Positions 9,283 to 18,987 of a DNA stretch of 37,138 nt are shown here, in pieces; positions within the stretch are counted from its first letter, which is position 1; every line of letters begins with the position of its first letter. Both the position numbers and the translations under genes were made by a program. The DNA is taken from positions 1 through 37,138 of the forward strand of contig WQRI01000009.1 in the NCBI GenBank assembly GCA_009786825.1. The letters run 5' to 3'. Origin of the DNA: Bacillota bacterium (lineage in GTDB: Bacteria > Bacillota > Clostridia > Christensenellales > WQRI01). The notes below the pieces were generated by a model that was given only the letters and a program-made list of their open reading frames with translations, was not told the DNA's origin and did no database searches.

Positions 9283-9490
9283 AGTGTAAAGTGTAAAGTG
9301 TAGAGTGTAAAGTGTTTACACCCGCTTACGCGGGCAAAATTTAATTTATTCTTGTTGCGCCAACAAACAATGCGGATAAATATTTGATTTTTAAAAACTA
9401 CATAAAAATAGAAAATGCCGACCGTTAAAAAGCGAAAGTCTTTAATGAGTTTAACCACTCTACACTTTACACTCTACACTCTACACTCTC
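9283..9490. repeat. R1 repeat copy A
   Basis: Arms AGTGTAAAGTGTAAAGTGTAGAGTGTAAAGTG / CACTCTACACTTTACACTCTACACTCTACACTC, core with CCCGCTTACGCGGGCAAAAT. Confidence 0.85.
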
Positions 9491-9516
9491 TTACGCAGCA
9501 TATAGGACTTATTTCC

Positions 9517-12396
9517 TTATTTTCGATTTTGGATTGCATCAATAGGCTTCAACCTACTTATCCTTCTAGTTGGTAAAAACGATGCGACTGCGGCTATTAA
9601 AAGTGATATACCCAGTAACAGAGCAATTTGCCTTATACCAAACAGTAACAACACAACGCCTAGCGCACCGCCTATAAAGTGGTTCATTATAAAAATTGCG
9701 ACTGCCGTTGCTATACACGCAAGCACCCAATTTATGCCGTTTATAATAAGCGCTTCGTTAAAAAAGATTTTATAAATATCTACCCGCCTTGCGCCCAGCG
9801 CCCTTAGTATACCTATCTCGCGCTTTTTGTAAGTTATTGTCATACTTATAAAACTAGATATCATTAAAGCGGCAAACACGGCAAAAATAATTCCTATTAT
9901 CAAAAACGCGAACGCAATATAACTCGCTTGCTGTGTGAAATTCTCGTAAAAGGTAGAAAACTGGTTACGTATTCTGAACTCGTCCGTGTCTCTAAACTGC
10001 GCAATAAACCGCATAAGTTCCATATCGCGCGCGTTGTTGCCCGTTAGCATAGTTAAAGCGGCAAGGTATGGCGGTGGGTTAAAAATGTAAGTAAGGCGCG
10101 CATTAGCGTTTATAAAACTATCACTTAGATAAATTGCCGTGTTGTGTGCGGTTTGATTAAAAGAATCTAGCAACTGAATATCAAGAGCCAACATCGGCAA
10201 ATATACACCCACAATGTTTAGCGGTATGTTAACAAAAGGCGCTTGCCACACGTGTATATGCCCACTTGTATATATCGCATTTTCAGAATATAAAAACCTA
10301 ATGGCATTTTTAAGGTAGTAAGCAAACTCTGCCATTGTTGAGTGATGAGTTACGGTTTGTACAGACCACCACCCAAATTCGTATGGCTTTGTTACAACAA
10401 GTTGTACTAAATTGTAGTATTGCAAATAGTGAAAAGAAAGCCAGTAGCCGCTTGCAATGGCTAGAGAATTCCAATCTATTATTATATCGTTTTGTTGCTC
10501 GGCCCGCCCCTCGTCAAAACGTACTACATAGGTCTCGTTTAAACTTGTTGCGCGCGCAAGCTCAGACACAGGAGGTCTGCTCATATTCCCTTGCGGAAGC
10601 ACCACATCACCGATATTGTGCGCGTGTATTCTGCCCATTAGCCTATCATTTATATACGTGTTATCGTGGTGAAAAAACAAAGAGTTAGAAAAGCCGTACA
10701 AAAGCGTTGCCGCAAAAGTGTCAGACAACATCCATAAATTCATATCAAAATTTACGTTTGGTCTGCTTAACGGCTCGAACATATCAAAGTCGAAATTCGT
10801 ATTAATTATGCCTACAATCTCTACCCGAAGCCCAGAACTATGACAAAATAATTCTCTGCCAAAAATATCGCCCGGTATATTTATGTTTGCAATTATAGGC
10901 TGGTTTAAATGGTTAGACTGCCCCGTATCAAAGCCTAGTTTTCTGAAATTTTCAAACTGAAAATCTGTGATTGCAACTTCTGTGTCGCCTTGCGGAAGAC
11001 TGCCGTGCATAAGCGTAAGCCCAAAAGCTTGCATCTCGCTCTCTGTTAGATAAAACGCAGAATATGTTTGCGTTCTGTGATAATTCCAACTAAAGTTAAA
11101 GTTTTGGTGATACGGCACATTAAAACGATGCGGTCTAGAAGTTATAAAGTTGTGGTGGCTAAACCTATTTTGTAAGTAGGCTATGTCCGCCTCTCTCATA
11201 CCAACAGCCTCTCGCCAAGTACCCCAGTCTTCTTCAATATTTTGATATTTGCCTATGCCTAGTAATCTCTCGCCCGTTACGTTTTTAGAGCGTAGCATAC
11301 TAACAGGAGCGTTAAACGCCGCCGCCGTGTCTGCAATACCAAAAAATGTTAGCGCAACCATTGCTAAAAAAATGGTAAACGCAAGCCTAACTTTTTTAAG
11401 TTTAAGCCCGCTTGCACCCATTTTAAAACTGTCCCAAAACTTAAAGCGCGAGCGTATTAAGTTTACGCTCTGAGTCTTATCTACTAAAATATCTAGTGGC
11501 TGCGTGTGGTTAAAAAACTCTCTAGAGCCGCTTGCGTCCATTTTTGCAAACTGCTTAAAGTTTGCGTTAACATCATCATCTAGGGATATTACTATACCGC
11601 TTGTGTTGTTTTGCAAAAGTTGGCTTAAAACATTTATCTCATTTGTGTCCAACTTATGCCCCGCCGCAACAAACGCCGTCCTGCCAGAAATTGTAACCGC
11701 GTCGGACACTTGCTGGATAGGCGCTTTACGCTTTGTAACATCGGCAATAATGCGCCCGTCTGCCATCTCTATAATTCTGTCCCCGTAAAGTTCTGCAAAC
11801 TCTCTATCGTGCGACACAACTACAACAAGGCGCGTCTGAGACAAATACTTAAGCGTTTGAAAAACCGAGTGAGATGTTGCGCTGTCTAGCGCCCCCGTAG
11901 GCTCGTCCGCTAGAATAATTTCTGGGTCTTTAATTAAAGCGCGTGCAATTGCTACGCGCTGACGCTGACCGCCGGATAGTTGGTTAGGCTTTCTGTTAGC
12001 AAAGCCTTGTATACCTACTTTTGTTAACAACTCTTCTACCGCTTCTGTAGACGCCTGCTTGCCCTGAAGCTCTAGCGCTAGTGCTATGTTTTTTCCAACT
12101 GTAAAATCGTCTAAAACGTTATACTCTTGAAAAACAAAACCGACATAAGTGTTTCTGTAACTGTCGAAATCTTTTTGCGTGAAAGTTGTGCTAGAGCGCC
12201 CTTTAATGATAATCTCGCCCGAGTCGTATGTATCAAGCCCGCCCACAACATTAAGCATTGTAGACTTGCCCGAGCCACTTTTACCAAGCAAAAAAACCAT
12301 ACCGCTGGAAGGCAATAGTAAAGACACATTATTAAGCGCATAAACTGTTTGCCCCTGCGTTTTGTAAATTTTGGTTAGGTTGTTAATTTGCAACAT
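9517..12396 (-). CDS. ABC transporter, ATP-binding domain fused to FtsX/MacB-like permease
   Basis: Walker A GKSGSGKST, signature LSGGQRQRVAIARAL, Walker B ILADEPTGALD; C-terminal FtsX-like membrane domain (ITYKKREIGILRALGARRVDIYKIF). Confidence 0.92.
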   Translation of the reverse strand: MLQINNLTKIYKTQGQTVYALNNVSLLLPSSGMVFLLGKSGSGKSTMLNVVGGLDTYDSGEIIIKGRSSTTFTQKDFDSYRNTYVGFVFQEYNVLDDFTVGKNIALALELQGKQASTEAVEELLTKVGIQGFANRKPNQLSGGQRQRVAIARALIKDPEIILADEPTGALDSATSHSVFQTLKYLSQTRLVVVVSHDREFAELYGDRIIEMADGRIIADVTKRKAPIQQVSDAVTISGRTAFVAAGHKLDTNEINVLSQLLQNNTSGIVISLDDDVNANFKQFAKMDASGSREFFNHTQPLDILVDKTQSVNLIRSRFKFWDSFKMGASGLKLKKVRLAFTIFLAMVALTFFGIADTAAAFNAPVSMLRSKNVTGERLLGIGKYQNIEEDWGTWREAVGMREADIAYLQNRFSHHNFITSRPHRFNVPYHQNFNFSWNYHRTQTYSAFYLTESEMQAFGLTLMHGSLPQGDTEVAITDFQFENFRKLGFDTGQSNHLNQPIIANINIPGDIFGRELFCHSSGLRVEIVGIINTNFDFDMFEPLSRPNVNFDMNLWMLSDTFAATLLYGFSNSLFFHHDNTYINDRLMGRIHAHNIGDVVLPQGNMSRPPVSELARATSLNETYVVRFDEGRAEQQNDIIIDWNSLAIASGYWLSFHYLQYYNLVQLVVTKPYEFGWWSVQTVTHHSTMAEFAYYLKNAIRFLYSENAIYTSGHIHVWQAPFVNIPLNIVGVYLPMLALDIQLLDSFNQTAHNTAIYLSDSFINANARLTYIFNPPPYLAALTMLTGNNARDMELMRFIAQFRDTDEFRIRNQFSTFYENFTQQASYIAFAFLIIGIIFAVFAALMISSFISMTITYKKREIGILRALGARRVDIYKIFFNEALIINGINWVLACIATAVAIFIMNHFIGGALGVVLLLFGIRQIALLLGISLLIAAVASFLPTRRISRLKPIDAIQNRK

Positions 12397-12484
12397 TTAA
12401 AATTGCCCTCCAAATTTGTTCTTGTCCTATTTTTTGTTAACAATACTAATTTGCTTTACTAATTTGCTTTTAGGTTTAGTCAAA

Positions 12485-13360
12485 TTAGATATCCTCTGTT
12501 CTTAACAGTATTAATTTTCCGCTTGGTAACTCTTTATAAATTTCTATGTGGTTTTGATGTTGGTGCATTACTATTGTTGGGTTTTTTCTGTTGCGTAATA
12601 TTCGCGGGGCTGAGTGCGAGTGCGTTGAGTGCGAGTGTGTGTTATGGTTTGAATGACTAGTAAACGCACTATCAGAGTTTTTTGCATACGCGTTATTGCT
12701 GTTAGATAAATCTTCTACAAATAGCCGTGGACCGCTTTGCTGGTTGTGGTTGTGATTATGGTTGTGATTTTGATTATTATTATGGTAATTATTTTGGGGC
12801 TGATAATATAAATTAGGCTGATTGCTATTTGGCATTTGCGACTGGTGCTGAGCAAACTGAGGCTGGTGCGCGAAATTTTGCTGGTGGCGCGCAGACCTAT
12901 GCGCATTTGGGTATGCATACTGCGGTTGCCTTGCAAAATGTTGCCTTGGGGTCTGTGGCAAATAGTACTCTGCTCTCTCGCGCATATGTCGCCTATCAAG
13001 TGCTTCCTCGCGCTTTCTTGCCCTTAAAAATTTTTGAAACTGCTTGTAGCGCTCTTCCTCGTAATAGTGATACTCTCTCCTATCACTTTGTCTGAAGTTT
13101 GGGCTTCTACCACCGTAAGACGATGTTAGCACGTGTCTAAGCGTCATTAAAAACGCAAGCACAAGCCCAACCCAAAACGGAACGACAAGTTGCGTAGTAT
13201 GCACATCTATCCTAAAAATTAAAACTACAAAAAGGCATAGTATAAGGTATACTGCTATAAATTGCATATGCAGCGTCTGTACAGCCTTAATAATTGTTTG
13301 GATTAAAAGGTTTAAAACCAACCCCACCAAACTTAAAATGCCTTTTATAATTAAAATCAT
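12485..13360 (-). CDS. Membrane-anchored protein with N/H/Q-rich low-complexity region
   Basis: Two N-terminal hydrophobic segments, then NNYHNNNQNHNHNHNHNQQ and HSNHNTHSHSTHSHS tracts. Confidence 0.7.
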   Translation of the reverse strand: MILIIKGILSLVGLVLNLLIQTIIKAVQTLHMQFIAVYLILCLFVVLIFRIDVHTTQLVVPFWVGLVLAFLMTLRHVLTSSYGGRSPNFRQSDRREYHYYEEERYKQFQKFLRARKREEALDRRHMRERAEYYLPQTPRQHFARQPQYAYPNAHRSARHQQNFAHQPQFAQHQSQMPNSNQPNLYYQPQNNYHNNNQNHNHNHNHNQQSGPRLFVEDLSNSNNAYAKNSDSAFTSHSNHNTHSHSTHSHSAPRILRNRKNPTIVMHQHQNHIEIYKELPSGKLILLRTEDI

Positions 13361-13370
13361 AAATTAATTT

Positions 13371-13521
13371 TAAAGTGTAAAATGTAAAGTGTAAAGTGAT
13401 TTCACCGCTAGCGCGGGCAATATTTATTTTAGTGCATTTCAACCACAAAATGCAAACTGTTCAAAAGTAAAGCATTTAATGAATTTATCCACTCTACACT
13501 TTACACTTTACACTCTACACT
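13371..13521. repeat. R1 repeat copy B
   Basis: TAAAGTGTAAAATGTAAAGTGTAAAGTG ... CACTCTACACTTTACACTTTACACTCTACACTT, core CACCGCTAGCGCGGGCAATATTTATTTT / GAACAGTTTGCA complement. Confidence 0.88.
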
Positions 13522-14783
13522 TATATTACACCAAACTCTAAATACTTGCTAAGCGCTTTTGGTAAAACAACATCGCCGTTTTCCGTTTGAAAGTTTTCTA
13601 TAATCGCCGCTATTAGTCTGCCTACTGCTAGTCCACTTCCATTAAGTGTGTGGGCTAGTTTTGTTTTACCGCTTATGTCCCTATACTTTATATTAGCGCG
13701 CCTTGCTTGATAGTCGGCAAAAACAGACACGGAAGAAATCTCTACATACTTGTTATATGAGGGTAGCCACACTTCTATGTCGTATGTTTTGTGCGAATTA
13801 TGTCCCAAGTCGCCCGTGCAAAGCGCCACCACCCTATAGGGCAATTCTAAAGTCTCTAGTACCGCGCACGCATCACTCAGCATTAACTCTAACTGGTTTA
13901 AACTGTCCGCCGGCGTTGCAATTTTAACAAGTTCTATCTTGCTGAATTGGTGTTGTCTGATAAGCCCGCGCGTGTCGCGCCCCGCGCTTCCCGCTTCTTT
14001 TCTAAAACAAAGGCTATACGCGCAAACCTTTGTGGGCTTACCATCAGCAATATCCACAACGCTATCTTTATAAAGGTTTGTAAGCGAGACTTCGCTTGTT
14101 GGAATAAGATAATAGTTTGTGCCACTCAGCGCAAACATATCGTCTTTAAATTTAGGTAACTGCCCCGTGTTAAACATAGAGTTTTCGTTTACAATAACGG
14201 GCGCGTGAATCTCTATATAGCCCGCCGCCGTTTGCAAGGCTAGCATAAAGTTAATTAAAGCGCGCTCTAACTGCGCCCCTTTATCTATTAAAACAGAAAA
14301 CCTACTGCCAGTAATTTTAGCGCCCAAATCAAAACTTATTATGTTTTTGCTAACGGCAATATCGTAGTGGGGCTTTGGCTGAAAGGCAAATTTAGTTGGC
14401 TCTAAGTGCTTTTTAACTTCTACGTTTTGGCTCTCATCTGCGCCAAAAGGCACACAGTCACTCGGCAAGTTCGGAAGCATAACAAGTATATCCTTAATTT
14501 TCTGCTCGGTTTTTAACAAAGCGCTGTCTTGCTTTTTTATCTGCTCTCCCAGTTTTTTAGATTGCTCTATTAATTCGGTCGCATCTAACTTTTGCATTTT
14601 TAATTTAGCAACCCTATCCGTAATTTTATTTCTCTTAGCCTTTAAATTTTCTCCACTTTTAATAGCTTTTAACCTTTTGCCAGACAATTCTACCAACTTA
14701 GATAAATCTAAATCCATACCGCGCCTCGCAAGCTTTCTACAAACCTCATCTAAATTATCACATACGTATCTTAAATCTAACAT
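13521..14783 (-). CDS. serS: Seryl-tRNA synthetase
   Basis: 420 aa; MLDLRYVCDNLDEVCRKL...TGQLPKF...LIPTSEVSLTN...CFRKEAGSAGRDTRGLIRQHQFSKIELV...HTLNGSGLAVGR. Confidence 0.95.
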   Translation of the reverse strand: MLDLRYVCDNLDEVCRKLARRGMDLDLSKLVELSGKRLKAIKSGENLKAKRNKITDRVAKLKMQKLDATELIEQSKKLGEQIKKQDSALLKTEQKIKDILVMLPNLPSDCVPFGADESQNVEVKKHLEPTKFAFQPKPHYDIAVSKNIISFDLGAKITGSRFSVLIDKGAQLERALINFMLALQTAAGYIEIHAPVIVNENSMFNTGQLPKFKDDMFALSGTNYYLIPTSEVSLTNLYKDSVVDIADGKPTKVCAYSLCFRKEAGSAGRDTRGLIRQHQFSKIELVKIATPADSLNQLELMLSDACAVLETLELPYRVVALCTGDLGHNSHKTYDIEVWLPSYNKYVEISSVSVFADYQARRANIKYRDISGKTKLAHTLNGSGLAVGRLIAAIIENFQTENGDVVLPKALSKYLEFGVI

Positions 14784-14813
14784 ATCTCTCCTTATTTTTT
14801 ATAGGCTTAAACA

Positions 14814-15413
14814 CTAAATAGTTACTACTCGAATACCCGCATTTCTCATAAGTTCCAACGCAAAATTATGAAACTCGTCACCATTATGCTCTGGCGTATC
14901 GAACGTATTAACAAGGTTTTCTATAACGTAGATGTTTTTGTTAACATCTATTTCGTTAAAATAAGTCTTAAGTGTTAGCGCTAGTTGCAACACACAAATA
15001 TCTGTGCAACACCCTATAATCACAAAATTTACATTGTGTTGCATTACTGTCCTTTGCTCTTTAATGCAATACTGGTTTATCTTAAAAAAGCCGTTGGTGC
15101 TGTTTTTATGTACAACTTCTTTTGCAAATGGCAAAAGCTCGTCCACAATCGCCGCTTCCTCATCTGTATGACAATGCGGCGGATAGGTTACAAATTCTAG
15201 TGCATCGTGTTCGTGGTTGTCATTAACAAAAATGTGACGCGACAAATTCGCCTTTTCTAAAAACTTTTTTATGGGGTTAATCAGTTTTTTAATTCTCGGG
15301 CTAGACAAAGCCCCCTTTTTTGCAAACCCATTAACCATATCAACAACAAATATAACTGTCATACCATTGTTGATTTCTTCTAACTTTACTTTGTTACTTT
15401 TTTGAACAGACAT
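14814..15413 (-). CDS. Isochorismatase/nicotinamidase-like cysteine hydrolase
   Basis: MTVIFVVDMVNGF...FVNDNHEHDALEF..YPPHC...GCCTDICVLQLALTLKTYF. Confidence 0.85.
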   Translation of the reverse strand: MSVQKSNKVKLEEINNGMTVIFVVDMVNGFAKKGALSSPRIKKLINPIKKFLEKANLSRHIFVNDNHEHDALEFVTYPPHCHTDEEAAIVDELLPFAKEVVHKNSTNGFFKINQYCIKEQRTVMQHNVNFVIIGCCTDICVLQLALTLKTYFNEIDVNKNIYVIENLVNTFDTPEHNGDEFHNFALELMRNAGIRVVTI

Positions 15414-15483
15414 TTTTTTGCCCCCTTAATAACTAAATTTTTTTACTACGCTAATACTTGCTAATTCAAAAGGTACTAAAATA

Positions 15484-15512
15484 GATTATAGCACACTTAC
15501 ATAAAAAAAGCA
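15484..15512 (-). promoter_or_regulatory. Promoter of the cysteine hydrolase gene, overlapping the preceding terminator
   Basis: Minus strand TTGCTT-N17-TATAAT; the -35 hexamer lies in the 3' arm/U-tract of the hairpin at 15503-15533. Confidence 0.6.
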
Positions 15513-15533
15513 ACCTATAAAGTATGGGTTGCT
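15503..15533 (-). terminator. Intrinsic terminator
   Basis: Minus strand AGCAACCcatactttatAGGTTGCTTTTTTT. Confidence 0.75.
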
Positions 15534-15600
15534 AAAAATTTTGTTTAGTATTAACAGCAATTTTGCTAAACAAACAAAATACAATAAAAAATTCGGCTTC

Positions 15601-15632
15601 GCCGATTCCCTCGCTTGAGGCTCGGCTTTTTT
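15601..15632 (+). terminator. Candidate plus-strand terminator-like hairpin
   Basis: GCCGAttCCCTCgcttGAGGctCGGCTTTTTT. Confidence 0.4.
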
Positions 15633-15771
15633 GGACGTAACATTTCGCTCTGTTCTCAATGACTATAATTCCTAGGTCATTAAATTAAATTTGTTATGCA
15701 TTACTCTCAAATCGTTATGCATTGCTCTAAAATTGCTACGTATTGGGTCTTTACGCATTAGTACTAGGTTG

Positions 15772-15966
15772 CTATACATTACTCTCGCGTGTATCATCTG
15801 TTGGGGATAGTTGGTCGAATAACTCTTTTACAACAAGTTGCTGAAAGTATTTAGTTTGCATAATTTTTTCTACACGCAAGTTGAAAGACTCAGATGATGA
15901 CGCCTGCATCAAAACACCCGTAGATGTTTTAACAACTGTTTCTGTCTTTTCTTTAACCTTTACCAT
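15772..15966 (-). CDS. Small protein of unknown function
   Basis: 64 aa ORF with a promoter upstream (TTGCGC-N17-TAAAAT, 16078-16106); MVKVKEKTETVVKTSTGVLMQASSSESFNLRVEKIMQTKYFQQ... Confidence 0.45.
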   Translation of the reverse strand: MVKVKEKTETVVKTSTGVLMQASSSESFNLRVEKIMQTKYFQQLVVKELFDQLSPTDDTRESNV

Positions 15967-16077
15967 AATTTTTCGAGTGAGCGAACTTTAAATTCAGCCC
16001 GCCACAAAACCCTCCGAAAAGATTACTTTCTCAAGTTTAAAAAAACTTCCTGTAAAATTTTGTAATTTGTTGTTAGT

Positions 16078-16106
16078 ATTTTAACATTTTTTGTAAATTA
16101 GCGCAA
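16078..16106 (-). promoter_or_regulatory. Candidate promoter
   Basis: TTGCGC-N17-TAAAAT on the minus strand. Confidence 0.5.
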
Positions 16107-16152
16107 GCATTTTAGCAAAAGTTTTTTGTAAAATTTTTTGTTGCTAAAAAAA

Positions 16153-17013
16153 TTATTCTCTAAGCGCATATTCCCCCAAAGCATATTCTTTTAATAAAAA
16201 GTTTGGCAATTTATTTTGCGCTACAAGTTTTGTTATATCCCCTTTTAAACTATCACTTAAAAAAATGCCGCGCCCATATTTAAAAACCAAAAAGTTTACA
16301 TATGCGGGGTCGTACATACTTTCTAAGTCTAAATTTACTTCGCTGCTGTTATCTAAAACCAAAATAACACTTGTGCTTTTAAGCGGAAAAACACATATAT
16401 GCACAAGAACACCGCTTATTTCTATACTTCCTTGATAAGCATACGGCACAACGTAGTCTAGCCTTGTGTAAAAAATTAGATTATTGTTGTAGATATCGCC
16501 TTTTTCTGCACCACCACCTAAGGCACTTTTATCTAAGGCAATTTTATCTACAAATCTACTGCTATACATTTGCTTTAACTCTTGCGCTAGGTGGTTTTGT
16601 TTAACTGTTTCAAAATAACCGCTAAGCGCATTTTTAAGCATTATTTGAAAAAGCATTGTCTCAGTTATACTTTTTTCGTAATTTTTGCTATTCTCGTATT
16701 CTCTAAACAAACTAGCATCACACCCACAACATATAAGTTTAAATGTATTAATCTCACCCAAACTAGAAGCCGCACCTATACCTGAAGTCGCACCCAAACT
16801 CGATGTTACAACCAAGCCTTCGTTTAGTTTTTTTAAGTCTAGATAACTAACATCTTTGCCCAAGTTTTTTAAAATGCTTTGTGGCAGGTGGTGAGAATTA
16901 CAAAGCCTGCCAACCTCGCCACACCAAAAGCATTGCTTATTTTTTGGCTGTTTATCTGCAATCTCTTTTAGCAAACTCTCTGCCTTAACTCTCTTACTAT
17001 CATCTTTTGCCAT
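16153..17013 (-). CDS. Uncharacterised protein with N-terminal CxxC...C..HH (HNH/zinc-ribbon-like) motif
   Basis: KQCFWCGEVGRLCNSHHLPQSILKNLGK ... FKLICCGCDASLFREYEN. Confidence 0.6.
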   Translation of the reverse strand: MAKDDSKRVKAESLLKEIADKQPKNKQCFWCGEVGRLCNSHHLPQSILKNLGKDVSYLDLKKLNEGLVVTSSLGATSGIGAASSLGEINTFKLICCGCDASLFREYENSKNYEKSITETMLFQIMLKNALSGYFETVKQNHLAQELKQMYSSRFVDKIALDKSALGGGAEKGDIYNNNLIFYTRLDYVVPYAYQGSIEISGVLVHICVFPLKSTSVILVLDNSSEVNLDLESMYDPAYVNFLVFKYGRGIFLSDSLKGDITKLVAQNKLPNFLLKEYALGEYALRE

Positions 17014-17082
17014 AATTCTTTTTCGGTTATTTAAAGTATCTCGTTTTATACACGCAAGCCCCGTATTTTAGTTACGCGTATA

Positions 17083-17859
17083 TCAGAAAACTAAAGTAGT
17101 TTCATACACATACCCTTTCCGCTCAGCCACGTTCTGCTCTGTAGTAAACTCTGTGCTTGCAAAGTGGGCTATTGCTATGCCTATATCTATTTTTTGCATA
17201 GTTATTAGGGTTGCCGGCAATTTAAGCACTTTTAAAATTTTAGGGTCTTTTCTGTATACGTGAATTTTGTTTGCCGCCAAGTCTGAGACAAAAAACCAAG
17301 GCTGCAAATTCATAGCGCTTGCTGCTAGGCGCGCATTTTCTAAAAGTTGTATGTGCGGGTTATTCTCTAGGTTTTTATCATATTCTGCCACCGCATCTAA
17401 CTTCTTACGCTTGTTAGCATTTACACCAAAACTCTCATCTTCTGCCTTTCTGCCAAAACCTATGCAAATTATAAACTCCCCCTTCGTATCCGTTTGCTCT
17501 ACCTTTTGCACAGTTCCGCCAAGCCACACGCTTCCAATATCAATAGCAACCAATTCTAAACACAAAAGTTGCCCCACATAGCCTATGTTTTGCAGGGCTT
17601 TGTCGCACGACTTGTCGCCGTAAAACATTATATAGTGCGGAGACTGTATTTTAAACTTGCCCCCCGTAGTTGTATCGTATGTGTGCTTGTCTATAATTTT
17701 AAAAGAAAACTCGCCCTCTTCTTTATGAAGCCTAGGCAAACTAACTAACAAGTTTTCTATCTCTGCTAACTCGTCCTTTGTAAGTTGCGCTTTAAAATCG
17801 TACTTTCTAATAGAATTTCTCTTTAATACAAGTTCGTTAAAGTTTTGTTTAAATCTCAT
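17083..17859 (-). CDS. Nitroreductase-like protein
   Basis: MRFKQNFNELVLKRNSIRKYDFKAQLTKDEL...; LLENARLAASAMNLQPWFF...; IDIGIAIAHF. Confidence 0.75.
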   Translation of the reverse strand: MRFKQNFNELVLKRNSIRKYDFKAQLTKDELAEIENLLVSLPRLHKEEGEFSFKIIDKHTYDTTTGGKFKIQSPHYIMFYGDKSCDKALQNIGYVGQLLCLELVAIDIGSVWLGGTVQKVEQTDTKGEFIICIGFGRKAEDESFGVNANKRKKLDAVAEYDKNLENNPHIQLLENARLAASAMNLQPWFFVSDLAANKIHVYRKDPKILKVLKLPATLITMQKIDIGIAIAHFASTEFTTEQNVAERKGYVYETTLVF

Positions 17860-17875
17860 ATAATCTCCTTTTTTC

Positions 17876-17940
17876 AATTTTAAATTGTAAATGTTAAATG
17901 TTTAATGTTTTCACCCGCTAGCGCGGGCAATTATTATGTT
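17876..17940. repeat. R1 half-copy C
   Basis: AAATTGTAAATGTTAAATGTTTAATG then TTTTCACCCGCTAGCGCGGGCAATTATTAT; only one end recognisable. Confidence 0.65.
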
Positions 17941-17962
17941 TTGTGTAGAACTTTAGCGTATG

Positions 17963-18799
17963 CTACACCTGCTTCGCTAAAAAGTCGAAAAATTTCCACG
18001 GGGCAATTTCTAAATCCGGCTCTGCCTTAAAAACTAGCGTTTGTTTTGTTGTTGGGTGCGCAAACCTTATATAGTTTGCAAAAAGCCCCATCTCACCTTT
18101 AATGTACTTACTACCCGCATAGCGTAAGTCGGCAAAAAGTGGTGTGCCTATTTGGGCTAGTTGTACTCTGGCTTGGTGAGACCTACCCGTTATTAAATTT
18201 ATCTCAAACAAATTAAGTGTTATAATATTATCGCTTGGCTTTACTTCGCTTGGCGGAAGTTCGTGCGGGTTTTCTTCGCTCGGCTTTACTTCGCGCTTAG
18301 TAGTCCCACCTTGCTTAACTTCTTTGGCGCTATCACCTTGTCTAGCCAACAACCTAATTTGCTTTGTCTCTAAAACGCTGTACGACAACTCGGCTCTCTT
18401 AGCCCCTGTGTCCGTTTGCGGCGCAACAACAACAGTATTATCGTCCCCCTTTTTTAGATAATGCACCAAATGCCCTTTGCTCGCCGAATACCTTGCGTGT
18501 ATATCGCCAACGCCCACCGCTAGATATTTTTTTTCGAACTCTCTGTCTCTAATTTGCGCAGACAATCTCTCTGCCGCTTTAGATGTTTTAGCAAAAACCA
18601 TCAAGCCACCCGTTGGTCTGTCTAGCCTATGCACCATACCAACAAAAGCCTCGCCCTTTTTGTTTTCGTTTTTAACCCTATACTGCTTTAGGGCAGTTAA
18701 TAAGTCTAAGTCGCCCGATATATCCGGCTGAGTAGGCATTCCGCCCACCTTAAGCACTACTATTATATGATTGTCTTCGTAAATAATATTTAAATTCAT
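17963..18799 (-). CDS. RluA-family pseudouridine synthase
   Basis: MNLNIIYEDNHIIVVLKVGGMPTQPD...GMVHRLDRPTGGLMVFAKTSKAA...; LFEINLITGRSHQARVQLAQIGTPLFADLRY. Confidence 0.92.
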   Translation of the reverse strand: MNLNIIYEDNHIIVVLKVGGMPTQPDISGDLDLLTALKQYRVKNENKKGEAFVGMVHRLDRPTGGLMVFAKTSKAAERLSAQIRDREFEKKYLAVGVGDIHARYSASKGHLVHYLKKGDDNTVVVAPQTDTGAKRAELSYSVLETKQIRLLARQGDSAKEVKQGGTTKREVKPSEENPHELPPSEVKPSDNIITLNLFEINLITGRSHQARVQLAQIGTPLFADLRYAGSKYIKGEMGLFANYIRFAHPTTKQTLVFKAEPDLEIAPWKFFDFLAKQV

Positions 18800-18808
18800 A
18801 ATGTTTTC

Positions 18809-18987
18809 AATGTTAAATTTTATTCAATGTTAAATTTTTAATTTTAAATGTTAAATGATTTAACTCATTAAATGCTTTTACTTTTGAACAGTTGTATTTT
18901 ACGGTTGTATGCTACTTGCCAAAATAAATATTGCCCGCGCTAGCGGTGAAACCATTAAACATTTAAAATTTAACATTTAGCATTACA
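18809..18987. repeat. R1 repeat copy D (variant arms)
   Basis: Arms AATGTTAAATTTT...AAATGTTAAATG / CATTAAACATTTAAAATTTAACATTTAGCATT; core CTCATTAAATGCTTTTACTTTTGAACAG...AAAATAAATATTGCCCGCGCTAGCGGTGAAAC. Confidence 0.85.

Noticed and set aside
9517-12396. MacB-like ABC as the exporter of the GG proteins
   Set aside because: No C39 peptidase domain; FtsX/MacB architecture is more typical of efflux/resistance or mechanotransmission.
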